A stretch of 64,000 nucleotides of DNA, from the NCBI GenBank assembly GCA_002293025.1, contig DBCL01000015.1, positions 38,103-102,102 on the forward strand, read 5' to 3'. Shown one piece after another: positions 27,801 through 35,742 of the stretch (positions are counted from its first letter, which is position 1; every line of letters starts with the position of its first letter). A program made the position numbers and the translations under genes. This DNA is from Actinobacteria bacterium UBA959 (GTDB lineage: Bacteria > Actinomycetota > Actinomycetes > S36-B12 > UBA5976). The notes beneath the pieces are model-generated. The model made no database searches, was not told where the DNA came from, and was given only the letters and a program-made list of their open reading frames with translations.

Positions 27801-28572
27801 TAGTCAGAGGTATTAACTGTCTAATTGCATCAAGCAGGTCTGCTATCGGTGCTTCTTGAGGGTCTAAATATCTAACCGTATTAGTTAAAACTGCCTTAAG
27901 GCCATGCTCATCAGCAAACTTAAGCATTCTTGCTGCAAAAGCATTACTTAACAATCCTGTTTGATGTCCATGTGAAGTGATTGCAATTACTGGAATAAGT
28001 CCCGTTTGTTGCTTCCAGTGCTGAATAAGAGCTAGTGCAACATCTGGTCGCCGACCATGTAGAGCCTGGGCAAACTCCGACTGCCACCCCCAAAGAGCAA
28101 CTATTGGCGCATCTAAAGAATTACTTATAGGTGCAAAATCACTTGTGATCAGTTTACCAATTTCATTAATACTAATTACTGGGCTATTAAATTTATATTC
28201 ATTACTTGCTGATATTGAAGAAATTTTTGATAAGAAAGGCCAGCCATGCCTACCTCTACCTAGTAACACAAATCGAGGATGTTTAGGGTCGATGTGTTTG
28301 CCACCATGTGCTGGAGTGCGGCGAATATTCGTGCTTGTTTGACTAGAGGTTATTCCACTTGCTTTGATTGCCAAATCTATTCCTAGTATTGGGGTTATTC
28401 CAGATTCAATACATGATCTAACAAATCGAACAGCTCCCCCAATTTCATCGCGATCTGTTAGGGCGATCCGGGTAAACCCTTTAAATTTTGCATATGAAAC
28501 TAATTTCTCAGGCAAAGCAGTTCCATGTCTCATTGAAAAAGCACTAGCTGTTTGTAAATGGGTAAATGTCAT
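24883..28572 (-). CDS. dnaE2: Error-prone DNA polymerase III alpha-type subunit DnaE2 (ImuC)
   Basis: C-family polymerase of the DnaE2 group, used for damage-induced synthesis. The 1229-residue protein has an N-terminal PHP domain (FTHLQTASAFSMRHGTALPEKLVSYAKFKG), palm with catalytic acids in RRSLPDIDIDVESDRR, fingers with CGVVISDAGLLNRIPVQPSGQ and CFQIESPGQRELIGKL, HhH region, and a C-terminal OB fold (RVVFVTLDDGSGPIDIAFFDE). The DTYRVRHAIRDVGAAL block favours DnaE2 over DnaE1. It is longer than usual for the family (about 1050-1100). Start and stop are coupled to its neighbours (TAATG, TAGTG). Confidence 0.92.
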   Translation of the reverse strand: MTFTHLQTASAFSMRHGTALPEKLVSYAKFKGFTRIALTDRDEIGGAVRFVRSCIESGITPILGIDLAIKASGITSSQTSTNIRRTPAHGGKHIDPKHPRFVLLGRGRHGWPFLSKISSISASNEYKFNSPVISINEIGKLITSDFAPISNSLDAPIVALWGWQSEFAQALHGRRPDVALALIQHWKQQTGLIPVIAITSHGHQTGLLSNAFAARMLKFADEHGLKAVLTNTVRYLDPQEAPIADLLDAIRQLIPLTKNSYDPGENQSFLKTDIEMTEVALAITRDATRAKKLLLDTELLASSCALDPVRDLGWGRVHLPELGLLTMPTTSSSESIRHQANDASKAQAILRSRTFNALERYGLDRKIQVKNRLDEELAVVAKLGFAAYFLTVASVVDDVKTLGSRVNARGSAAGSLIVHLLGISSVNPLDHGLLMERFLSPERRSLPDIDIDVESDRRLDIYRMILNKFGKERVAAVSMLDTYRVRHAIRDVGAALMLPAGEISALATSFPHIRARDIRAALNDLPELRNSSYASGATKLQFNKLFDFVEALDALPRHRAMHPCGVVISDAGLLNRIPVQPSGQDFPMTAFDKDDVEDLGLIKLDVLGVRMQSAIRHALTEIERVTERKIDLEVIPVDDQATYDLIKTTQTLGCFQIESPGQRELIGKLAPQNMHDLIVDISLFRPGPVKSDMVKPFLEGRHGWAAAKYPHPDLKPVLQETFGVVVFHEQVMQVFSVMTGCTLAVADEYRRGLGTFESQAEVKQKFYPAALKRGYELNIVEEVWQTLKAFGSFGFCKAHAAAFAIPTYQSAWLKAHYPAAFLAGVLTHDPGMYPKRLILNDARNFGIKILGLDINKSKLSYQVEIDDLNNDSNESNQYAIRISFLEILGISTQEAEQIVLGQPYGSLSDFFNRVPISRPVVERLITTGAFDELHRVGNSIYRSSRSRRDLLLELADLVKFKGVSKTPGQLFLEIAPDSQNKLVGLPEMTPAEQVKNELRVLGLDATNHVLSFHFDFLKDLSSQIALISSQNLLTRRSRSEIFVAGVKVATQTPPIRSGKRVVFVTLDDGSGPIDIAFFDEAQHHFHDSIFNSWLVLVKGLIRRTGPRAVSISGLGCWQLTDLHQIWREQGVEAVINYLNQPVGEIAESTEETELMAVPNASRDRRLTGGMGPARKLLLHASGLVQSPYADIAPSGNVGNNVRTAANNLKESHNDLPAHLWHKSPGSSGR

Positions 28573-28862
28573 TAGCTAGCACTTCTAATCAGGATCCATT
28601 GATCGGCTTCCTGGTCGTAATCAATACCAATTACTAAATAGGTTTGATTTTTAACTTGAGGGCTAGATTTAACTAGCGTTAACTTTCGCTGCTGTTGCAT
28701 GTAGTCCCCTAATATCAAAAGTGATACCGGGGGAACGGTGTTGGCTTGGGCGTAGTCAGCAGCTGTGCTTCCCCGCACCGCGCTGACTACACCAAGTGCA
28801 ATTGAGTCATGGGGTCGAAGTTGACACCAATCGCACCGACTGCAACTAGGTAGCGAACCCAA
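28572..28862 (-). CDS. Small protein of the dnaE2-dinB operon, unknown function
   Basis: Not recognised. The reading frame lies between the LexA box and dnaE2, ends in a TAATG junction with dnaE2 and is therefore probably translated. A TTG at 28862 gives 96 residues with a CSRCDWC cysteine cluster near the N-terminus; the frame stays open ten more codons upstream without a usual start. An internal ATG (residue 54, preceded by AGGGGA) would leave only a 43-residue protein ending TYLVIGIDYDQEADQWILIRSAS, a short beta-rich stretch. The start is the main doubt. Confidence 0.5.
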   Translation of the reverse strand: MGSLPSCSRCDWCQLRPHDSIALGVVSAVRGSTAADYAQANTVPPVSLLILGDYMQQQRKLTLVKSSPQVKNQTYLVIGIDYDQEADQWILIRSAS

Positions 28863-28910
28863 TTCAGTCCAAAGCCAATTTCGATTAGGTGTTTAGCCGT
28901 ATCCGGAGGC

Positions 28911-28932
28911 TATTCGAACACCTGTTCGAATA
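28911..28932. promoter_or_regulatory. LexA (SOS) box of the dnaE2-dinB operon
   Basis: Perfect 10-bp arms TATTCGAACA and TGTTCGAATA flank a 2-bp centre (CC). The core TCGAAC-NNNN-GTTCGA is the actinobacterial LexA site. On the minus strand a TTGACT -35-like hexamer (28943-28938) lies next to it, so bound LexA would cover the promoter. The rest of the 28863-29003 gap shows no gene. Confidence 0.92.
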
Positions 28933-29003
28933 GCAGTAGTCAAGCATGAAGGGCTGACATCAAGCAACCGCCCCTGAAATTAGGTCGTTTCCAGCCTTGC
29001 TGC

Positions 29004-30173
29004 CTAGGCCGTTCCCGATTTTGCTGCCCCTAAGCCAGCCAGAATCTGTACCCCTGAAATCAAAATCATCACAGCCAGACCAAAGGTCCAAGCCCCTGAA
29101 ATTTGATAGAGCACACCCATGAAAATTGGCCCAGTCGCGGCTAGTAAATAGCCAAAGCTTTGCATCATTGCTGAAAGCGCCTGGGCATGATTACTGTCTG
29201 AAGATCTTAGAACTACCAAGATCAATGCCAGCGGAAACGTGGCTGAGGTCCCAATTGATGCCACCATAATCCAAATCACCAAACGCCAACCCGAGTCCAG
29301 CATCACTCCAAGAAATCCAATTCCAGCAAAGCCCGTTGCAATTACTAAAACTAAGCGTTGATCTGCACGCTTAGCTGCAATATGTGGCACTCCAACTGCG
29401 AATAAAGAGCCAAGCAGGCCAGTAACTGCCACAGCTGCTCCTGCATGAATTAACTCAAATCCCTTGTCATACAAAATAGTTGGTAGCCATGTTCCAGCGG
29501 CATATGCATTTGTTGACTGTAATCCAAAAAACAAAGTTACCTGCCAGGCAACTTTACTTTTGATCAAGACCTTGAAATGTGACACTTCATTTGGCGTGTG
29601 CTTGCTTAATGTTTGATCACGCATTCTGCGTTGCCACCAATAAGCTGAAATTGCCGCAATTAGCGCCCAAGGAACAAATGCCATCTGCCAACCTAGTGAA
29701 TTGAGTTTGGATAACGGCACTGAAACTCCAACAGCAATACCAGAGACAACTCCCATAATTGTTACATATATTCCTGTAAACAGGCCTGAATCTTTTCCAC
29801 CATACTCTTTAACCCAGGCAGGTAGAAATACATTTAAGGTGGCGATTGCCAAGCCCATCACAAATGTGAACACATACAAAGCAATTACAGAACCAGTTGC
29901 ACGCAGTACTAGCGAAAAAGCTAGAACCCACATGGCCACCGAAAGTATTCGGTCGACAGACCCCATCCGCGACACCCAAGAAGTCAAGGGCGAGGCAAAA
30001 GCAAAACAAAGCACTGGGATTGATGCCAACCAAGATAGCTCGATGGTGCTCAATCCAAGATCAATTCCAATCACAGTGATTATTGGGGTAATGGCAATTT
30101 GTCCTGCACGCATATTTAAGGCCGCTACATAAATTGGCATTCCACGGTTGATGCGACTAGAAAGTGAACTCAA
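29004..30173 (-). CDS. MFS transporter, CynX/NimT-like
   Basis: A 389-residue major facilitator with about twelve membrane helices. The first helices carry ALNMRAGQIAITPIITVIGIDLGLSTIELSWLASIPVLCFAFASPLTSWVSRMGSVDR-type sequence, with the loop 2-3 motif degenerate as in the cyanate/nitroimidazole (CynX/NimT) group. The substrate cannot be told. The start overlaps the stop of a small zinc-ribbon protein gene by 4 bp, so the two are coupled. Confidence 0.85.
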   Translation of the reverse strand: MSSLSSRINRGMPIYVAALNMRAGQIAITPIITVIGIDLGLSTIELSWLASIPVLCFAFASPLTSWVSRMGSVDRILSVAMWVLAFSLVLRATGSVIALYVFTFVMGLAIATLNVFLPAWVKEYGGKDSGLFTGIYVTIMGVVSGIAVGVSVPLSKLNSLGWQMAFVPWALIAAISAYWWQRRMRDQTLSKHTPNEVSHFKVLIKSKVAWQVTLFFGLQSTNAYAAGTWLPTILYDKGFELIHAGAAVAVTGLLGSLFAVGVPHIAAKRADQRLVLVIATGFAGIGFLGVMLDSGWRLVIWIMVASIGTSATFPLALILVVLRSSDSNHAQALSAMMQSFGYLLAATGPIFMGVLYQISGAWTFGLAVMILISGVQILAGLGAAKSGTA

Positions 30174-30313
30174 TTCTTTACATCTGCTGTCTGCGGTACT
30201 TCACAAATCGAAAGTGGTGCCCCATCACAGCAATTAGCCTTGGCGTGACAGTGAGGGCAGAGCCATCTAGTAGCAATCGGATCAAAGGCTTGGTAGCAGT
30301 AATCACAGTCCAT
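30170..30313 (-). CDS. Small zinc-ribbon protein
   Basis: The ATG at 30313 gives a 47-residue protein (MDCDYCYQAFDPIATRWLCP...) with CDYC and CPHC pairs spaced like a rubredoxin-type zinc ribbon, then NCCDGAPLSIC. Small actinobacterial proteins with a CC-D/E-G-x-P ending exist, but their role is unknown to me. A longer frame to 30394 adds unconvincing residues. It is translationally coupled to the MFS transporter that follows. Confidence 0.7.
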   Translation of the reverse strand: MDCDYCYQAFDPIATRWLCPHCHAKANCCDGAPLSICEVPQTADVKN

Positions 30314-30455
30314 AGCGTCCAAGTATGTCCCAAGTCCTAAATCGTTTCGGGATTTCAAGAGTATGATTTTGGATATGAGACTCAAAAAGGGCACTCCAAT
30401 GGTGAATTCGGACCCAATCTCAGCACTTAGAGCATCCCATAGATTTAGTTAAATC

Positions 30456-31643
30456 ATGCCACCCACCCCACATAGTGCGATCCTGGAAGCCATTGACTTA
30501 ATCAATAAATCAACTGAATTTGTGCGGGCGGTGTTTTCTGGTGTTCGCAAAGATACTAATCCAAGATTTGTCCGCATAGACCTAAGGCCCATTTTAATTA
30601 AGAATAATCTAAAACTCCAAGTCGAGACCAATGACGGAAAACAGTCAGTTGCCAAGAATCATAATTTTGAAGATTTTGATTTGGTCTCTTTATTTGAATC
30701 AGGTTTTGCAAATATATTAGTAGAGCATAAAAATGGCTCCATTATCTTGCAATATAACCAGAAAGATGAGATAAAAGTTTCGCGTAAACAGGAACTCAAG
30801 AGTCCAGACTTAGAGCACGATCGATCAAAAAATAGGCTGCTGCAGGCGGATGATCCTTTTTTGAAAGCTGTTGGAATCTCAGATAACTCTGGAAGCATTA
30901 AGCCATCCATGCGAGATAAGTATCGTCAAGTCGATGATTTCTTGAAAATATTGGTCCCAACTTTAAATGCTGCAATACAGGCTGGGCAGATTCCTCAACC
31001 AACAAACGAGAAGCCGTTACGAATTGTGGATCTAGGGTGTGGCAACGCTTATCTAACATTTGCAGTTCACCAATATCTATTATCAATTGGGATGCCTATT
31101 TTGGTCACTGGAATTGATATCAAACAGCAATCAAGAGATAGAAACACCGGTATTGCGCAGCAACTAGGTTTAACTCAGAGCATAACTTTTCAAGCAGAAT
31201 CAATTGCAGATTCAGAGCTCGATGCAGTAGACATCACAATTGCTCTGCATGCTTGCGATACTGCAACTGACGATGCCATTGCTTGGGGAGTGAGAAATCG
31301 CTCCAAACTTCTATTGATTGCACCTTGTTGCCATCACCATTTACAGTCCCAACTCAAAGTGGCGCCAGAACCATGGCCGATTGTACTTAAGCATGGATTA
31401 CTAGCTGAGCGACAACTTGACATTTTGACTGATGCATTCAGATGCCAACTACTTAAACTGGTTGGCTATCGAACTGAAGCCGTTGAGTTCGTAAGCGATG
31501 AACACACACCAAGAAACCTTTTGATTCGAGCTGTAAGAACTAATGCGCAGCCTGATCAACTTGAAATACAACGCTATCGCGAAATGAGAACTATCTGGAA
31601 TCTAAATCCATTCTTAGAAGATCTAATCTCAGAATTTCTCTAA
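30456..31643 (+). CDS. SAM-dependent methyltransferase (Methyltransf_32/GSTCD-like)
   Basis: A 395-residue protein. The N-terminal part (about 1-150) is not recognised; it resembles a substrate-binding extension. The C-terminal Rossmann methyltransferase domain has motif I RIVDLGCGNAYLTFAVHQYL (about 188-207), VTGIDIKQQSRD, IALHACDTATDDAI and LIAPCCHHHL, typical of the GSTCD/METTL25-like group, some of which act on RNA. The target is unknown. It stands alone on the plus strand and ends one base before the convergent TauE/SafE gene. Confidence 0.78.
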   Translation: MPPTPHSAILEAIDLINKSTEFVRAVFSGVRKDTNPRFVRIDLRPILIKNNLKLQVETNDGKQSVAKNHNFEDFDLVSLFESGFANILVEHKNGSIILQYNQKDEIKVSRKQELKSPDLEHDRSKNRLLQADDPFLKAVGISDNSGSIKPSMRDKYRQVDDFLKILVPTLNAAIQAGQIPQPTNEKPLRIVDLGCGNAYLTFAVHQYLLSIGMPILVTGIDIKQQSRDRNTGIAQQLGLTQSITFQAESIADSELDAVDITIALHACDTATDDAIAWGVRNRSKLLLIAPCCHHHLQSQLKVAPEPWPIVLKHGLLAERQLDILTDAFRCQLLKLVGYRTEAVEFVSDEHTPRNLLIRAVRTNAQPDQLEIQRYREMRTIWNLNPFLEDLISEFL

Positions 31644-32507
31644 TTACTCTTTTAACCGATCAACACTTAACATTTTGATGCCAACAATCACCGCATAAAC
31701 CCATAGAGCAATAGCCGCTAGGTAGCCAACAATAGAGATTGCAGCAGGTGCATCTACTGCTACCAGTAATTGACGAACATTCAAAAGCACAATCAGGCCG
31801 CCAATTATTACTCCCATAATCCGTTGTGGAGCCTTCTTCACTAACCAAGCAGCCAGCGGTGCCGCCAAGAGTCCACCAATTAGTAAGGCCAAGAGTGGCT
31901 GCCATGGGAATTGGCGGTAGCCCAATCCGAATAAGAAACCAACTGTTGTAAAGATGGCGACAAACAACTCAGACGTATTGGTTGTGCCAATTGCTTTTCT
32001 AGGTGTTAACGCGTTAGTTGCAGTCAGGGTGGTGGTAACTACTGGACCCCAACCTCCTCCTCCAGTTGCGTTGACCACACCACCTACTAAACCCAAGGGA
32101 GCAAGCCAGCGAGCACGTGCTCTGCGTTTTTTACCAAATATCTTGGTACGAGTAAATCGATACAAAATCATTAATCCCAAGATCAACAAGATGGAAGATG
32201 TCCAAGGAAGTGCCCTGGACAAGTCGACATTACTTAGTAATACCGCTCCAACAAACCCACCAATGGAGCCTGGCACTCCCACCTTAAACATGGCATGCCA
32301 ATCAACATTTTTGTATTTAACATGGGCCCAACCACTTGAGATAGCAGTTCCAATTTTGGCTACATTAACTACTGCTGAGGCCACAGCTGGGTTGTAGCCA
32401 ATTGCAATCAAAATTGTGGTGCTGACCACCCCAAAGGCCATTCCCATAGCGCCATCTATTAACTGGGCTAGGAAACCAGCAAGAGAAACCAAGAGCAATG
32501 TGACCAT
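31644..32507 (-). CDS. TauE/SafE family permease
   Basis: A 287-residue membrane protein with about eight helices. The family pattern is clear: LIDGAMGMAFGVVSTTILIAIGYNPAVASAVVNVAKIGTAI near the N-terminus and the second repeat GLVGGVVNATGGGGWGPVVTTTL ... KAIGTTNTSEL. The family exports or imports sulfite, sulfonates or related organic anions. Substrate unknown; no sulfur genes are adjacent. Confidence 0.88.
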   Translation of the reverse strand: MVTLLLVSLAGFLAQLIDGAMGMAFGVVSTTILIAIGYNPAVASAVVNVAKIGTAISSGWAHVKYKNVDWHAMFKVGVPGSIGGFVGAVLLSNVDLSRALPWTSSILLILGLMILYRFTRTKIFGKKRRARARWLAPLGLVGGVVNATGGGGWGPVVTTTLTATNALTPRKAIGTTNTSELFVAIFTTVGFLFGLGYRQFPWQPLLALLIGGLLAAPLAAWLVKKAPQRIMGVIIGGLIVLLNVRQLLVAVDAPAAISIVGYLAAIALWVYAVIVGIKMLSVDRLKE

Positions 32508-32556
32508 TGGGTAAGTATCTCAACCAAGTGCTGGATTACTTGACTAACATCACCCT

Positions 32557-33069
32557 ATGAACTCCGAGGAATTGCACCCTTCAGTCTTGCGTGTTCAGCA
32601 AGCGCTTGCCAAATTGGGTGGAGATACAGACCTAATTCGCAAACTAGACCAATCAGCTCGAACCTCTGCTGAAGCAGCGCAAGCGCTCGGAGTGCAAGTT
32701 TCCCAGATCGTAAATTCTCTAGTTTTTAATGGCCACAAAAATTCTGAAGTCCAGCCGGTATTAGTCCTCTCCTCTGGTGGGCACAGAGTGGATCTGGACT
32801 TAATCGCAACCTCGCTAGGTTTTGATTCGATCTCAAAAGCCGATGCCGATACTGTTAAATCTGCAACAGGATTTGCCATCGGAGGAGTGAGTCCTGTCGG
32901 CCACCTAAATCAACTACCAACTCTGATTGATTTAGACCTAGCAATATTTGACGAAGTGTGGGCCGCCGCAGGACATCCTTATTGGGTCTATCCCACCACA
33001 TTTAAAGAATTAGTAGCCATGACTGGCGGCACAGCAGCCATGGTGAGTGCAGATCCATTAACTAGATGA
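32557..33069 (+). CDS. YbaK/EbsC-family aminoacyl-tRNA deacylase
   Basis: A 170-residue single-domain protein of the YbaK/ProX editing family, which hydrolyses mischarged tRNA. Typical pieces are TSAEAAQALGVQVSQIVNSLVF, PVLVLSSGGHRVDLD and the glycine-rich ATGFAIGGVSPVGHLNQLPTLIDLDLAIFDEVWAAAGHPYWVYPTTFKELVAMTGG end, with the conserved Lys in KSATGF. Its stop overlaps the crtA-like start by 4 bp, which makes it first gene of the carotenoid operon on this strand. Confidence 0.9.
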   Translation: MNSEELHPSVLRVQQALAKLGGDTDLIRKLDQSARTSAEAAQALGVQVSQIVNSLVFNGHKNSEVQPVLVLSSGGHRVDLDLIATSLGFDSISKADADTVKSATGFAIGGVSPVGHLNQLPTLIDLDLAIFDEVWAAAGHPYWVYPTTFKELVAMTGGTAAMVSADPLTR

Positions 33070-33779
33070 ATTCCAATTCAGAGATCTATCTTCGGATAGA
33101 TATATTTCGAGTTAAATCTGTATTTCCAGCATTTATGCATATAGCCTTTGATAGATTCTGGTTGGCTAGAGATTCAAACATTAAATTCTTTCGATTGCTG
33201 GGCACTGGCACTGGTAGAACTTTTACGAGTAAAGATGCAGATCTTAAGCAATGGGTTGTGCTAACAACTTGGCTAGATTTAGAGCAATCTAGAAATTTCA
33301 ATTCCAGTACACTTGTGAAATCGTGGGTTAAAAACTGCCAAGAGCATGCCGCCCTAATTTCAACAACAATCATCTCTAAAGGCTCTTGGGTTGGTAAAAA
33401 GCCTTTTGGAGACAAAACTCCAACACGAGTTGATGGGCCAGTGCTCTCAATTACTCGTGCTCGGATAAAGTCACACATGTGGCGTAAATTCCAAAGAGAG
33501 GTTCCTCCAGTTTCCACTTCACTGCACTCGTCCCCTGGTTTGGTGACAGCAATTGGTATTGGTGAAGCGCCAATTGGATTACAGGGAACTTTAAGCATCT
33601 GGCGATCTAATTTGGAACTGACAGAATTTGCGCAACGAGGAGCACCTCATCGCAAAGTAATCAACCAAACGCATGCACTTAACTGGTATTCAGAAGAGTT
33701 GTTTGCCAGATTCGCCATAAAAGAGGTCCATGGGAGTCTTCATGGCGTACCTTTAGACCAAGAGCTTCGAATTAGTTAG
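33066..33779 (+). CDS. crtA: CrtA-like carotenoid ketolase (spheroidene monooxygenase family)
   Basis: A 237-residue protein with the CrtA family blocks: FRLLGTGTGRTFTSKDADLKQW, GSWVGKKPFG, VDGPVLSITRARIKS, VPPVSTSLHSSPGLVTAIGIGEAPIGLQGTLSIW and THALNWYSEELFARF. In purple bacteria CrtA adds a 2-keto group to acyclic carotenoids such as spheroidene. It is unexpected in an actinobacterium, but the neighbours cruF, cruG-like and crtD-like make a carotenoid substrate likely. The ATG overlaps the preceding gene by 4 bp. Confidence 0.85.
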   Translation: MNSNSEIYLRIDIFRVKSVFPAFMHIAFDRFWLARDSNIKFFRLLGTGTGRTFTSKDADLKQWVVLTTWLDLEQSRNFNSSTLVKSWVKNCQEHAALISTTIISKGSWVGKKPFGDKTPTRVDGPVLSITRARIKSHMWRKFQREVPPVSTSLHSSPGLVTAIGIGEAPIGLQGTLSIWRSNLELTEFAQRGAPHRKVINQTHALNWYSEELFARFAIKEVHGSLHGVPLDQELRIS

Positions 33780-33787
33780 GACTTTCC

Positions 33788-34582
33788 GTGAGCGAGCGAA
33801 TGTATACCGGTCAGTGGAAGGACCTAGCCAAACCTAAGAAGTCTCAGATTATTCCTTGGCCAGTATTTGTAGCCTCAATTGCCTTGATGATTGCCTGGGT
33901 ATTGTCAGATGGAGCTGCGCGCCATCCGTACACAATTGCAATTGTAATAACAACTGGCATCTCAGTTTTCTTATGGTCATGGGTTAATCATGGAATTATC
34001 TGGACAAGTGCCGCACTAATAATCACCTACACCTTTACTTATTTGGTTGAGTTAGTTGGTGTCAATGCTGGAATTCCTTTTGGTGAGTATGTTTACGCAG
34101 ACACGCTTGGCCCAAAAATTGCGAGTGTTCCAGCACTTGTGCCGATAGCTTGGTTTGCGATGGCAATTCCCACATTGGCGATTGTGCGAACATTTCAAAA
34201 ATCTATTTTGACCACTGCACTATTTGGAGCAGTTGGGTTAACTGCTTGGGATTTTATGCTCGATCCATGGATGGTTAATGAAGGGCATTGGACTTGGTCA
34301 AACCCTGATCCCATTCTTCCTGGTTTAACTGGTATTCCGCTCACTAATTTCATTGGTTGGCTAATAACATCATTCTTGTTGATGCTGCTCATTGACAGAT
34401 TACCAAAAAGAAGCATCGTGAAAATGCGGCTTCCACTAGCAGTTTATTGTTGGCAGTGGCTTGGTGGAGTGATTGCAAATCTATTTTTCCTAGACCAAGC
34501 GATTGTTGCCCTATATGTAGGAGTTGGTATGGCGTTGATCGCTGCGCCAGCCTTGTTTACCCAATATCTCAAGTACCGCTAA
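33788..34582 (+). CDS. cruF: Carotenoid 1,2-hydratase CruF (bisanhydrobacterioruberin hydratase family)
   Basis: DUF422-type membrane protein of 264 residues with about seven helices. Family blocks are TYLVELVGVNAGIPFGEYVYADTLGPK, VPALVPIAWFAMAIP, AWDFMLDPWMVNEGHWTW and TGIPLTNFIGW. CruF hydrates the psi end of acyclic or monocyclic carotenoids to a 1'-hydroxy group. It belongs to the crtA-cruF-cruG-crtD run. GTG at 33788 is the start. The acidic residues in LDPWMVNEG are intact. Confidence 0.9.
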   Translation: MSERMYTGQWKDLAKPKKSQIIPWPVFVASIALMIAWVLSDGAARHPYTIAIVITTGISVFLWSWVNHGIIWTSAALIITYTFTYLVELVGVNAGIPFGEYVYADTLGPKIASVPALVPIAWFAMAIPTLAIVRTFQKSILTTALFGAVGLTAWDFMLDPWMVNEGHWTWSNPDPILPGLTGIPLTNFIGWLITSFLLMLLIDRLPKRSIVKMRLPLAVYCWQWLGGVIANLFFLDQAIVALYVGVGMALIAAPALFTQYLKYR

Positions 34583-34602
34583 CCGCCGCTATCGTAAAGG
34601 CC

Positions 34603-35742
34603 ATGGGCCGGTTATTTCATGCGATAGTACTGAGGATTGTGCAGCTTGGATCCTTGCTTGCGGTTGGTCTAACAGCCCACACTTTTGTTAATTCAAAACT
34701 TCTAAAACAGGCAAGCTCGCCAGGATTAGTCTTTGAGAAAGTAAGCATTTTGCTTCCAGTGCTTAATGAAGCAAGCCGTGTGGCCCCTACCTTGCAATCC
34801 ATATTGAGTCAACAGAACCTGCAAAACTTAGAATTTATTATTAGAGACGATGGATCTGATGATGGAACGGTCGCTCTGATCCAACACATGACAAAACATT
34901 CGACATTTGAAGTTAAGTTGATTGAGAAAGACATTGACACACCAGATGGTTGGATAAGTAAGTCTTGGAGCTGCCAGAAAATGGCCGAAGAGTCTTCTGG
35001 CTCAGTACTGGTATTTATTGACGCTGATGTAACTTTCGCACCAGATGCAATTTCAAGAGCAGTTCGAACTCTTCGTGAATTGAATTTGAGTCTAATTTCA
35101 CCCTACCCAAAGCAAGTTGCCCTCACTTGGTCAGAGCGCCTAGTTCAGCCGCTCCTGCAATGGTCCTGGCTAACATTCTTGCCGCTTGGCATCGCCAAAA
35201 AATCTAGTAATCCAGCGCTGGCCGCTGCTAATGGTCAATTTTTAGTTGTTGATCGTGAAATGTATTTCCAATCTGGGGGGCACGCTGCAACTCCTGCTGA
35301 TGTTTTTGATGACATTGCATTACTGCGAGCGATAAAGACTGCTGGTGGAAAAGGTGTAGTAATTGATGGAACAGACATGGCTAGCACCAGGATGTATCGA
35401 AACTCTCTTGAGTTAACCAATGGATATGCCAAGTCCTTGTGGTCAGCGTTTGGTGGTCGTACCAAATCTCGAGTATTGATGGGCACTTTATCCTTAATCT
35501 ACATAGTGCCCGCTGTAGCTGCCCTGACTAAAACAACAGCACCAATTCGAAGAGCTGGTGCTGTTGGCTACTTAGCTGGAATTCTGGGAAGGGTCATTAC
35601 TGCCAATCGGACTGGTGCAAAAAGCATGCCAGATGCAATCTCACATCCAATTTCCATTGCTTCACTTGCTATCTTGAATGAGTATTCCTGGATACAACGT
35701 GTTCGCGGCAAACTTCGCTGGCGTGGAAGAAAAATCCCATGA
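34603..35742 (+). CDS. cruG: CruG-like carotenoid glycosyltransferase (GT2)
   Basis: Family 2 glycosyltransferase. I use ATG 34603 (MGRLFHAIV), 379 residues, since the longer frame from 34447 lies inside cruF. It has one N-terminal hydrophobic segment, then VSILLPVLNEASRVAPTLQSIL, IIRDDGSDDGT, VFIDADVTFAPDAI (DxD) and ALAAANGQFLVVDREMYFQSGGHAATPADVFDDIALLRAI, and C-terminal membrane helices. Beside cruF this fits CruG, which glycosylates the 2'-hydroxyl of hydroxylated carotenoids; diaponeurosporenoate-type acyl/glycosyl enzymes are the alternative. Its end overlaps crtD by 4 bp. Confidence 0.82.
   Translation: MGRLFHAIVLRIVQLGSLLAVGLTAHTFVNSKLLKQASSPGLVFEKVSILLPVLNEASRVAPTLQSILSQQNLQNLEFIIRDDGSDDGTVALIQHMTKHSTFEVKLIEKDIDTPDGWISKSWSCQKMAEESSGSVLVFIDADVTFAPDAISRAVRTLRELNLSLISPYPKQVALTWSERLVQPLLQWSWLTFLPLGIAKKSSNPALAAANGQFLVVDREMYFQSGGHAATPADVFDDIALLRAIKTAGGKGVVIDGTDMASTRMYRNSLELTNGYAKSLWSAFGGRTKSRVLMGTLSLIYIVPAVAALTKTTAPIRRAGAVGYLAGILGRVITANRTGAKSMPDAISHPISIASLAILNEYSWIQRVRGKLRWRGRKIP

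Noticed and set aside
28863..29003. SRP RNA upstream of the dnaE2 operon
   Set aside because: The gap shows no GGAAGG-nAGCAGC apical loop on either strand; its main signal is the LexA box.
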